From positions 558,001-622,000 of the forward strand of contig JANATG010000015.1 of NCBI GenBank assembly GCA_029449235.1: DNA of 64,000 nt. Direction: 5' to 3'. Below, one piece after another: positions 23,616 through 34,743 of this stretch (its first letter is position 1; every line of letters begins with the position of its first letter). A program made the translations under genes and the position numbers. The notes under the pieces were generated by a model, which worked only from the letters and a program-made list of their open reading frames with translations, had not been told where the DNA came from and made no database searches. The stretch comes from Linnemannia schmuckeri. Its lineage: Eukaryota > Mortierellomycota > Mortierellomycetes > Mortierellales > Mortierellaceae.

Positions 23616-23734
23616 CTACATTTTCGTGCTTGTCCGCAAGCCTGAGACAAAAAAAAGCAACACGGTGGCGAGAGCAATTGTGCTCTCTCAGTCACATTAG
23701 AAACGTGAATAAGTTAAAGCACTCTCTATCTTCT
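23125..23734. other. Intergenic region holding duplication copy 1
   Basis: Mostly the duplicated promoter segment. No gene is seen. Confidence 0.5.
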
Positions 23735-26308
23735 CTAGCTCACTTGCTGAAGAGCATGGTACAGACAACTGGCACCAATAGCCGACCCTAGGAGTGTAAA
23801 GAACGGCTCCCAACGTCTCATATCCTTCTCGATGCGATGCAACACTCTCTTTCTTGCAGAGGCGTATGACCTTCCGCTCCTGTTGAATGGAAAGATCTCT
23901 TTGTGGCCGTCCGTCGTTTTCTTGCACTTCTCATTTCTACAGTAATGGTTCTTGTGGTTAGTTCCCTTGTACAGACAGTGGATAACATCTTCGTAGAGTA
24001 GGACACAGCCGACAGATTGATCGTGCTGTTTGGCGTGAGGGTCTTCTTGGTACGGGAAAGTACTCAACGGCGTAGGCGGAGCACTCTCTTCCATAGGTTT
24101 ATCTTGAATCTCGCAAAGCCTGTAGTCCATATAACGATACAAGCCACTAGTTGTGTGTCCGATCTTGATCAAAATGGTAAAGCGGTCACCTTGTATATGT
24201 TGGTTTTTGTAAAATTGAAAATAAAAAAGGTCAATGGGACGTAATTATTATGTTCATTCGTCGATTTGTAACATGCAAAACATGGGGGGGGGGGGGGGCG
24301 GGGTTCAGTGTGTGTTACCTTCATTCCTTGTAACAGTGTCCACCACGGTATAGTCAAAAGTGTAGAGAAAGCCGGTCTTGATGCGTGGAACCGCAGTGTT
24401 ATTTGTGGGGATCCCTTTCGCCTGACGAAGCAGCATTTGTGCAGCTTCCATCGCATAGGTTGGCATGAACAAAGCCTCAAAGTACTCGCGGAGCTTCTTT
24501 TGAATGTCGCGAGATTTGGCTTTGTATGGGCCAAGCATCGCTAATGTAGCAAATAAATAAGTAGTCAGGCTCGTATACGAATGTTTTTCAGCATCTCAAA
24601 CTTGTGAAATACAGCGGTCGAATAAATGAGAACAAAAATGCATACCATCAAAATCGGCCTTGGATAGCAGCGCGATGTGTTCGTTCGTAAATAAAAATTT
24701 GCCGCCGTTATGTTCGTGACACCGTCGGGTTTTTGGATCTGTTGTTAAAACGATCCTGGTGCAAGAACCATTACTGTCTTCGTCCGTGAAGGTACATCGG
24801 CGATCCTCAGGACTGGCTCGAGACGTCAAGGGATTGGACGCCTCAAAATGTTGCTGACAAGTGTTGGGCCAGTCGTAGCAGAGCGCTGCTTTAGATTTAG
24901 GGGCGGTGATTTGGGATACGTCGCACAACTTGGCGCAACCTTCGACATTGCAGACGGGTACCCATGCCAGGACGTTGAGTAGTAACTTGCCATACTCCTT
25001 CTGGCTGATCTTTCGTTTCTGGGTCGACCACTCCTCCGCCAGTGTCTGTAGTTTCTTGAGTCCACCTTTACCTTTTCGCTTATTTTCGAGGCACTTGTCA
25101 AAACACTCGTCGCATCGCGGAAAGGTGCGTCCGACGTAGGGTGCGGTTTGGAGGTGATAGATATCCACGATAGACTGCGCTCTGGATGTAACCGTTCCGC
25201 TAGAGCCACAAGACCTACTCTTACATCTCAGATCAGAGTGGCCAAAGGTAGAGTTTGGAAATTCTTGAAAGTGTTTGACGCTCCTCTTGGCAACATACTC
25301 CTCGAGCCCCTGGGCGTAAACGATCTCAAGGATAAGCTTTAACGGTTTGGCAGCTTTGCATACATCCCACCTCAGCTTCTCGATGGTGCTTTCCAATAGT
25401 TTGTTGAATATCGTGGGCGACTTGGTCTTTTTAGTGCTCCGAAACTGCGTGACCGTTGTTTGTGCCGTGGTCTTCCGCAAAGATGGCTTTTTGGAGTCGA
25501 CAGGAGACTTGGTAGAGGCATGGAGCTTTTTGATAGAGGTAGTGGCCTTGGGCGAGGTAGGGGTTGCAGTTTCAACAGAGGCAATTGCCTTAGTTAAGGC
25601 ACGCGTCTTTGTGGTGGAAGCGGCGACTTTGGTGGATGAGATAGCGGTTTCAATAGAAAGATCTAGCTTGGTGGAGGGGCGGATCTTCTTGGTGGAGGAG
25701 AGAACAGACTCAACGGAAATAGTGATCTTGGTATCGGCGATAACAGAATCCTGAGGGACGGCGGCCTTTGCGTCAACAGTAGACTCGGAAGAGGCGGCAG
25801 GAACGGTACCATCAACAGCAACAGAGACACTTTCGACGACCGTAGCACCCTCAATCGTAGCGGCCTTGATTGCAGCGGGGGGCTCAATGGCGCCAGAAAC
25901 ACGAAGAGGGATGGTATATCCTGCAACGGCATCACTGTTCACATTGTTAGGAGTTTCGGTGGGAACGACACTCTCGGCGGTATCATAGACGTCAGCTACA
26001 GTCTGGTTGATAATTCGAGTTGAAGGAACACTATCAACTGGCGCTTCACTTGGGGCATCAGGTGTGTTGGCTCGAACACAAGAGAGATTGGCGTTGGTAG
26101 TCTCTGAGTTAGGGCCGTCTTTGTCGATAGTGTCGACCTTGTTGCTGGTATCGTCCTTGTCGTTAATGTGGCTATCATATCCAGGGGATAACTGCTGGGC
26201 CGAAGCGAAACCAGTCGAATTTTTATCCGAGACTTCGGGATCAGAGGCGCCGGGGCTCTGGGGAGGAGACAGGGGTAGGCTGTTGGTTTGAAGAGTTGGG
26301 TCTGGCAT
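23735..26308 (-). CDS. T5orf172/MUG113 (GIY-YIG superfamily) domain protein
   Basis: Exons 26308..24646, 24540..24319 and 24189..23735 give 779 residues. The first ~330 residues are low-complexity (Ser/Thr/Ala/Val with repeated TSIKK/STKS units). The middle (about 345-550) is Cys/His-rich, with CKSRSCG, CDECFDKC, CNVEGCAKLC and CTRIV..RRCHEH, suggesting zinc binding. The C-terminus, spanning both introns, has the T5orf172 pattern: GFLYTFDY, then IKIGHTTSGLYRYMDYR, then HYCRNEKCKKTTDGHKEIF, then VLHRIEKDMRRW. This domain is related to GIY-YIG nucleases. Tyr, Lys-Ile-Gly, Arg and Glu positions all seem present. The substrate and role are unknown. A hydrophobic stretch ends the protein. The gene sits beside the Fanzor remnant and shares its promoter and N-terminus with the truncated frame at 23124. 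Confidence 0.75.
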
Positions 26309-26790
26309 GTTAGTGTGTGGATGTAGGAGAGCTTACTTGAACAATGAGTGAAGTTTGAAGGTTGAGTGAGGCGGGTTGCTTGAGCAAAAAAAAGAAAAGG
26401 AAAAAGTGTCGATTAAGATATACTGCCTTGCTTTTAAGAGAGAAATACAAGCCTTGGACGTGTGAGAATGCTTGACGCTTTTGTACTCCAAAGTTGCGGC
26501 CATCCCAATTCAGGTCATCAGACTAGACAAAAGCAATAACAATAATAACAATAACAGAAAAAAAAAAAGGCGAACACAAAAACCACAAAGCGCCCTTTGG
26601 ATGAATTGACTTTTGAGGGCGAGTGAATATGGCGAGGAAGGGATGAAATGCATTATTTAGACTGGGAGCAAATAGGAAATGCACAGTCAAAGGAATATTT
26701 TTTCTCGACTGTCTTCCTGCATGCTGCATTGTTTGTTTATTTCTTTCTTTGGTGTTGACAATCAATTTATCCGTGCTTTTGGGATGGGCG
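26243..26790 (-). repeat. Direct segmental duplication, copy 2 (promoter plus N-terminus)
   Basis: Partner of 23055..23615, lying about 3.2 kb away in the same orientation. It covers the start codon, about 22 codons and ~480 nt upstream of the T5orf172 gene. Confidence 0.8.
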
Positions 26791-29700
26791 CACTGGCAAA
26801 GGAAAATTGCAAAACGCAACATTTTTCATCAAAATGGATGCGTGCTGCTATGTAGGCTACCAATCCAAAAAGTAGTCGCGATGGGTTCTTGAATGATTTG
26901 AATACACAATTTGGCTATCGCAAGTGGGGGACTTCAGGCTGCTTGCGCTTTGAGAAGATGGCAATAGAAGGGAGCAGGAAGGTTGTAGTCCTTGGAACTT
27001 TTGTTCTTGCAAGGCGCGGATGATTTTGTTAGGCAATGACAAATATGCATACTCGGAGCAGCAGGCGCGATTGGTACTGGGATAGGTGTTTCATGAGGAT
27101 GAGGAGCTTCGACGACAGCAGCACTGGATCTAGTGATGGCCCTCTCGACCTTGGGTTCTTCAAGATGTGGAAGTGGTGCAGGTGCACTTTCGGCTTCCTT
27201 CTAATCCTCCTCGAGGCGATTCTGGGAGCAGACTACTCACACGATTAGCACAAAAAACACACGGTTGAAAGAGAGACGAGAGAAGGATCAGACACAATAA
27301 CACGACCACGATGTAGGTAAGCGATAGCAAATATTTATCGATGGTGGGTTGGGACTCGAGCTTGTCTGCTCTTCTCTGGGAGGTGGTGGGACGGAACAAG
27401 AGACTAGCTCTAGGATGACACCGTCCATCGATGTCGACTGCGCCTTGCGGAAACTGCAATATTAAAGTCCTTCGATGGGATACTTGGAAAGACGCTTGTT
27501 TTTGCATGGGGCGCCCTTGGCTATCACTCCATCGCAATATCTTGGTTTCTAAGCAAAATTCGAGCAAGAAAAAGAGGTTGTGAGTACAAGCGCTAAAAAT
27601 AAAAATGGGAACACAAGCACAGCAACAAAAACCGATGGATGGATGTGTCACATTGCTGATTACTGGTGGCGAGGGAATGCTGTCATTTGCCTCAAGACTG
27701 AGCGTAGGCTGTTGAGGCGAGGGACTAACAGGTTCTGCGTCGAGGCTGGCCCTGACGAGATGGGTTCATCGGATCTGTGGAAGCGACAATAGTATGCTGC
27801 TCCAGAAGGTTGCTTTTTGGATGTCTTGTTCTTGTATGCTGCTCCTTTGATCATCGTCCCGCTGCAGTAAGTAATTGTCTTTAAATAAGAAAAAGAGGCC
27901 ATCCATCAGACAATAGCGCATTTGACTCTGTTGATACATCATGCCACCGCTTGTTTCTCTGCGTGAAAAAAGCAACATACCTTTGCGTTGGCCTTGGGAC
28001 TCTGCTCTTCCTGCCTATCGTCCTTGTCCTCTCCATGGTTCCCGGTCTTATTCTCGACTTTTCCTTGTCCTTGCAGCAACTTGCTCTAGGCTTTTGACGA
28101 TATGACTGGGGTAAAGGTGACGGGCTAAGCTGCAGCATGAGAATTTGCCTGGCCGACGTGATTTTTGCAAAAAAAAGGGACCATCATCAGGATAACTCGT
28201 CTTGCACACTTTAAGACACTGAGTCTTGTCGATCTTAAGTCCGCCGCATCAGCGTCGTGTCTAGTTTGTAGTAAAGGTGGAAATATGAAGTCCCTGTCCC
28301 TGACAAAATATGTCTTGTTTTCTCACGCTCAAAAAACGACGCTTGTCAAGAATACCAACCCAGTGCGACTCGAGGGTAGGTATCTCCTGAGGAGCGGATG
28401 TAGTCCTTGGTGGCAAACTGTCATTATTGACGTTGCTGGCGTGATATCCTCTCGACCGTCCTGACGTGAAGTGATGGTTGACTTGGATGAAACTTTCTTC
28501 TCCTTGGTTGACACTTTCTCAAGCTTGACCTCGGCCTCTGGGCTTGTCGGAGGAGTCCGCGTTGGGGCGTTGGTTGCGCGTGATATTACTGGCGATATGT
28601 TTTCGCGCGCTGTGTTTAAAGTTTCGTGTTGGTGTATTGGTGCCGGCACAGGATTGCACTTTCTCCTGTTGTTCATTCCTGACGGTGTATCGAGTAAAAA
28701 GGACTGGCATTCAGCTGAGAATCCTGCCGAGTATTGATTGTCGACAAGGGTGAAAAAATAAAAATAAAAATAAAAAAAAAGCGCCATCCATCCATGCGAA
28801 CAAGAAGATTGGATAAGAAAAAACAAACGCAATCCCACCATGTGCTTCAGTTGACGGGCCTTTGCATTGATGTTTGATCAAATCCAGGTGTCCAATTTTG
28901 TGCCTGAAAATGATATATCACGTCTATCTGTTTTTAATCAACAGCGGCAAAAGTCCGGCATGAAATAGCTTCTGTTTTAGCATCACGCTATTGTGCTAGA
29001 CTAGCACTCATACCTACAAGAGCAGCGATACGCCTACGAGAACAAAGGACACTAGAATCAACGCGTGAACAGAACTCCCTGGTACAAGATTAAACTGTTT
29101 GTTGACGCAATTTCTCTCTCTCCCGCTCTCTGAAAACATTACAAGCCTAGGTGTGTTGTAGATAAATTAAAAGTCCTTGCAAGTCCAACACAGCGCGCCG
29201 CCACAACAAGAACGGCGGCATAACAGACAAATACATACCCCTAATCATACACCTCCATCGTCATCTTTGGACATCACTGACATTCCTGTGGTTTTATTAC
29301 TGCTACCATAGGTAAGGTATTGCGAAGCCAAGTGGGCTCTGCCAACCGAAAGAAAAAAATCCCAGCCGAATACGAAGACAAGTCAGGCTAAACACTCCAG
29401 CGGACACTCAAATCCTGTAGTCCAGTACCTGAGGAAGATACTTGGCCTAATGTGGAGGCCGAGATCAAACAGAAACCAACTCAGCGAGAGAGGGCAGAGG
29501 GAGGAGAGAGGCGGTGAACACCTGCCTGTATGAATATATGCCAGGGCCAGTAGCAGCATGTGGCATTACAGCAGGATAAAGTGACAATACTCATGTGGGT
29601 CCATTGGGTCATTGTGTTGTAGAGAAGGAGGCGATCCGCTGCGGCTGCTATAAGCTAGGAGAAGGGGTGCACATGCCATTAAATTGCTGTGTTGAGGGAA

Positions 29701-31846
29701 AATGGAGGAAGTCTTCGCTAACTTCAAGGGTTCCTTTTTGTTGTGCCGGATCTGAGTGTTTGAGTAAGGAGCGTACGACAATAGCAACAGCAAGAGCCTG
29801 CATTCCAAAGCCATCATAGACGAAAGGGCGGTTGGTGCCATCCGAAATGACGATGTTATCACTGCCTGTCATGATGGCCGTTGCTGGTGAATAGTCTAAC
29901 TCGACATACAAAAAGAAGGTCCAGACTAGCGAATGACATGTGTAAATGTAACAAAGGTGATATCGTCTTTGAACAATCATTCCGTTGTTGTTGTTACAGA
30001 CGCAATCAAGAAATGTGGAAGACTTAACAGAGACAGCCGACTCACTTTTTCTCTCTCTTGGTCGAGAGCAAACGTGGTTCAAGGGCAAATAGCAGGAAAT
30101 GATACCCAGTCCCTTCCTGTGTTGATCCATTTTTCTTGTTTGTCCCTCGTCGGCTGCCACCATACAAACACTCAAACAAACAAAAATTGGCACCATGACG
30201 CCCGCATATTTTTGTTTGGCCCTGCCTGATTATTATGCAATTGAAGTACAAAACCGTTAAAAGACAAAAAATAACCACTGTGTACAACGCTACCGATTCT
30301 TGTTATTGTTGTTTTTTAGTGTCCTTTGAACCCTGGGAAAGTAGAAGCCCACGTTGTAACGCATGTGTCTTTGTGCAAACATACAAACATATCCGTCACT
30401 AGATCTAGCAAAAATTCTTTCATAACAAAAAATACGACTCCTCACCGGTGGTTGTAAAATGTGGGTTGGGGAGGAAGGAGGGCAACCAACAGGGCGCTGG
30501 GGATTGGAGAGGGAGCGGAAAGGGCGCTCAACTATGTGGGCCAGCAACTCCGGCCGCCTGGAAACCTTGTTCACCCATATCGCTGTTCGTTTTTCTCCAC
30601 TGGGCAGAGCGGTCGCGATTTGAATCACTCCATAACGCTCTCTCTCTCTCCCACACAGAGGCGGACGAATGCTTACTGACGAGCAAACAGGCGCATTCAT
30701 ATGTTTCGCCGGTCTCTCTGTAAGAGAAGAAAGGACTATTGACCTCTCTCACTTGACTCTGAGATCCAAAATATGCAGAGCCAAGGCGCAACTTGGGATA
30801 CAAAAAGGCGAATGGCTGGTTGCCTGACTGACACTCGTGTTAAACATCTGCTTTTTAACTGCTCACTTGCTTTATTCTTCTCAAATCAGTCAGAAGGAAT
30901 TGTTTTCAAGAAAAAAAAGTTTTGCAAGAGAAGAAGAAGAGTGCTCTCAGGATTCTCTTCTGCAGTCAACAGGCAGTGGATGGGATGGGATGAGATGCTC
31001 ACTTGTTTTTTTTTCACTCCTCTGATCGCTTCCAACCAGTAGAATCATCCCCCTGGCTTGTCTTTAATTCAGGCCCAATCCGTTTGAATCGTCTGCCTCA
31101 AAAAGAAACGAAAAAGAGAGACTCCATTCCCTCAAATGAACCTTCTTCTGAGCTGGTTCGACAACAATGTTAACCAAACCTCGATCATGAACATAGGCAG
31201 CATTCGGATAGAATACATTGAGTTTGAATACAAAATAAGTGCCGATATACAACTAACCCACTCTAGTGGGGGGAGGAGGAATGAATGACCTGACAGGTCA
31301 AAACAAGTGCAACAACACAAAACAAAGCATATGAGAGAGAGAATGAATGAACTATATTGTTGCGCTGCAGAGAGCGAGAAATAAGAGTATAAACGGTGGC
31401 CAGCTCATGTCATTATTTTGTATCATAGTCCAGTACTGTATGTATGTCAGTGGCTACTTGTTTGTGTGCATTCTGCTTACTCTGTATTTGCCCGGCTCTG
31501 TCTCTTGACTGTTGTACTCTCTTGGTACCCCTATTCCCTCCTCTTTACTCTTCCTTCTCTCTTCTTTTTTTTTTCTCTTTCTCTTTTTGTTCCTTTGATC
31601 CCGATCGACCGCCCTTTCCGTCGCCCATCCCCCTTACCCCTCGATCCTCCCCCCTTCCAACTTCCACAGACCCTCCCTCCCCCTTCGGTACCTGGATTCC
31701 ACCCACCTCATCCTCCGACCTCCTTTCTCACTCTTGACCTTCACATCCCATCCTCACCCCCTTTACGACTCATACCCCTAACACCCTAGATCCTATCGTC
31801 TCACCAGCACCAGTCGATCTACACCAAACATTAATTTTCACACATC
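26791..31846. other. 5 kb gene-poor region with broken minus-strand coding traces
   Basis: No complete gene could be assembled. Several minus-strand stretches look protein-like but lack a start, a consistent frame or partners. One at about 27215-26930 is Pro/Ala-rich with a C..C..C cluster. One near 27740-27640 is Ser/Pro-rich. One at about 28840-28230 changes frame part-way. One at about 29940-29648 reads VELDYSPATAIM and SDGTNRPFVYDGFG. One at about 31247-31064 reads FYPNAAYVHDRGLVNIVV. They could be decayed genes, or exons of genes I could not join. A CT-rich leader with a TATA-like GAGTATAAAC (near 31386) precedes the next gene. Confidence 0.4.
31384..31396 (+). promoter_or_regulatory. 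Candidate TATA box for the DUF3712 gene
   Basis: GAGTATAAACGG lies about 460 nt upstream of the ATG and is followed by a long pyrimidine-rich leader, a common fungal promoter arrangement. Confidence 0.4.
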
Positions 31847-34390
31847 ATGTCCACGGGATCCGACGAACACCTCACAGAAAAGGCAGCAATACGTAAGGCA
31901 GACTCCTCCTCGGAGGATCTCCCTTACTCGGCTAAGGAAGTGGAGTACATCGATGACAAAGACGATGGCTTTGACGAGTACGATGAGGAGTATGGTCACG
32001 CAGCCGAGAAACGCGTCCGGTTCTACAAGACTAAGCGTTTCTGGATCCGATGCCTAGTCATCCTCGTTATCCTCCTCGCCATTCTCATCCCCCTTATCAT
32101 CTTTGTCATCCTCCCCAAGCTGGTCCAGTCGATCGTCAACCACTCGGAGATGTCGATGAACCAGCTCAACATGACTGATGCTTCCGAGACCGGTATGAAG
32201 GTCTCCCTCACCGGAGGCATCTCCAACGCCGGTATCTTCCCGGCCACGATTGAGTTCCCCGAACCCATTGTTGTCTCGTGGGAGGGCCACCAGCTCGGTA
32301 GCATGAAGATGTCTGCCGTTAAGGCCTCTGGCGGCAGTGCCACCATTGTCGACTCTACTACTTTCACTATCATTGACAAGGAGGCCTTTGGCACCTTTGC
32401 CAAGCAGATGGTATGCTCACTTTGTTTTGTTTCTTTCAGTGTCTAATGTTTAATGTTGATTAACATCGTCGAACGAGTGCTGTACCTGAAAATTAAATCG
32501 AAATTTAATATGGTGCTGTACTCCTTGAATTGAATTTTTGCTGACTGTTGCGAAATAACTCAATCACTACAGTTGTCGATCGAGAACTTCACCTGGACCT
32601 TGACCTCCACCGTCCAGGTCCACGCCGTTGGTCGTGTTATCAAGGACATCAAACTCACCAAGGAGCTCAAGATGCTCGGCATGAACGGCTTTGGAAAGGT
32701 TACCATCGATTCCTTCACCATGCCTGGCGATGCCCCCAACAACGGCGGTGCCTACGTCCGCCTTGTCACCTCCATGAACAATCCCTCACCCATCGGCATG
32801 GTCCTCGGAACCATGGTCCTCGATATGTTCTACCAAGGCACCTTCCTCGGACAGGTCACCGCCCAAAATGCCGTCCTCGTCGGTGGCTCGCCCTCGCCCT
32901 TGATCCTCGAGGGTATCCTCGTCCGCCAGACCAACCAGACCGACCTCGACAACATCTCCGTCTTGATGTCCAACTTCTTGGGTGGCAAGGTTACTATGAC
33001 CAGCGCTAGGGGTGTCTCTGTCAAGCCCGATGGTGTTACCGCCGTCTCCTGGTTGAGCAACGGTCTGTTGGCTCTCACCCTCAACGTCCCTCTCGTGTCC
33101 CCCGTTCCCTTGAACGTCATTCGTGACATCAGCATCAAGGACATGGGCATGGTCTTCAATCCTGCCAACCCCTATATCCCTACTGCCAGCTCCAACACCG
33201 TGACCGCCGGCTTCAAGCTTCCCTTCAACATTACAGTCGGTATGACGAACGTCAGCAACACCATGTCCATCCACTACAAGGGCAAGACCCTTGCCAACAT
33301 CGATGCTGCCGTTTGGGCCGAGGCTCGCTCGAATATCGCTGCTGGTGTCATCACCTTTGGCTTGCCACCTTCACCTCTCGTCGTTCAGGAGGATGCCAAG
33401 GAGGAGTTTAGCCAGTTCGTCGCCGACTTGACCGTCAACCAGGAGCAGACCTTTGCTGTCTCTGGTCTTGCCAGCGCCATCTCGACCACTCCTATCGGAA
33501 CTGTCAAGTTGACCGGCATCCCTTTCAACTCGAACGTTACCATGACCGGTCTTAACTTTAACGCCATCGATGCTGCTGTCACCAACGTCATTGTCAGCGG
33601 AGGAAACGAGGACCACATCATCATGAACCAGACTGTAGCCCTTCCCAACGCTTCCAACCTGACCGTCTCTGGAGGCAGCGTCCTCTTGACTGTCTACGAC
33701 AAGGTCACTGATCAATACCTCGGAGAGCTCTCCATCCCCAACCTGAACGTCGTCCCCGGCGCCAACCCTACGCCTACCAACTTCCTCTTCCACCCCAAGA
33801 ACACTACCCTTCGTGACCAGTTCTTGAGCGAGTACCTGACTGGTGCTGTTTTCCCTCTCAAGGTTGTTGGCAGCAAGGAGTCGACCGCAACTGTCGAGTT
33901 GCAGCAGGCCATGTCCCAGGTTACCATCTCCTCCTCGGCCCCCGGATTGATGCCCCCACCCAACCTGGTTGTCTCTGGAACAGCCGTCTCGAACATTGGT
34001 ACCTTGGTCGGAAACCGCCAGACCATCACCACCGTCAACATGATCAACCCCTTGGCCACCGACCTCTACATTAGCGGCCAGGTTACCCAAGTCACCTGGA
34101 AGGGCAACTTCTTTGGTACCATCGATGCCAAGTACGAGCAGGTCGTCCCTGCCAAGGGTACTGCCAGCACGCCTTCGCTGATCTTACAGCATCCCTCAGG
34201 TCTCGACTTTGGTCTCTTCTTGACCACGCAGTTCGTTACCTCGTACCCCCTGATTGCTTTTGGTGGTGCAATGGTTCCTTTTGACTTGGATGTTTTGATG
34301 AGCGTTCGTGTTGGAGGACCCAATGGATACCCTGCTACCATCCACTACAAACAGACCCAGGAAATTCTTACCAAGATGTCTCTGTTCTAA
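31847..34390 (+). CDS. DUF3712 membrane protein, Tag1-like
   Basis: Exons 31847..32410 and 32573..34390 (phase 0) give 793 residues. An acidic, disordered N-terminus of ~60 residues with Arg/Lys just before the membrane (RVRFYKTKRFWIR) is followed by one membrane segment at about 66-90. A long beta-rich C-terminal region then has many N-glycosylation sequons, such as NMT, NQT, NVT and NTT. This is the layout of fungal DUF3712 proteins. The yeast relatives Tag1/Tag2 are vacuolar membrane proteins, and Tag1 is involved in ending autophagy. By the positive-inside rule the short N-terminus is cytosolic and the glycosylated part lumenal. Codon use is strongly C-ending in the third position, suggesting high expression. 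Confidence 0.82.
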
Positions 34391-34743
34391 AAGAGAATGG
34401 CGACGATAATGTTCATAAATAGATAATAATGACACGCTGTACACTCAAACATTAAAACGCGCATGTTCCCCTTGAATACACCAATCAGTTACGCTGACAA
34501 AAAAGCCTATGCCAGACGCGTTCTTGAGACCCTTCCTCGTGTGTGGTGATTTGGTGTTGATATTTGTGGCTTAGAAATACAATCTGTCATTTTCTTTTTT
34601 TTCTTTTTTTTTCTTGTTGTTGGTTGACAAAGCTAAGCATACTCGTCGAGTTAACAGTCCCTTTTGCACACACTTAAACCTAGCTCCACCTTTTTCATTT
34701 CTTATTACATTCCCCTTACACACATACTTACAAGCATCGCATC
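34391..34743. other. Intergenic region, DUF3712 / Dbp7
   Basis: 353 nt between head-to-tail genes, with T-rich tracts and a short pyrimidine-rich leader. Nothing else is seen. Confidence 0.5.

Noticed and set aside
30600..30640. GATTCAAATC on the minus strand resembles a tRNA B box
   Set aside because: No A box or folding tRNA body upstream.
33371..34090. 239-residue minus-strand open frame opposite the DUF3712 gene
   Set aside because: A shadow of the C-ending codon bias of the real gene; Gly/Val/Asp-rich without motifs.
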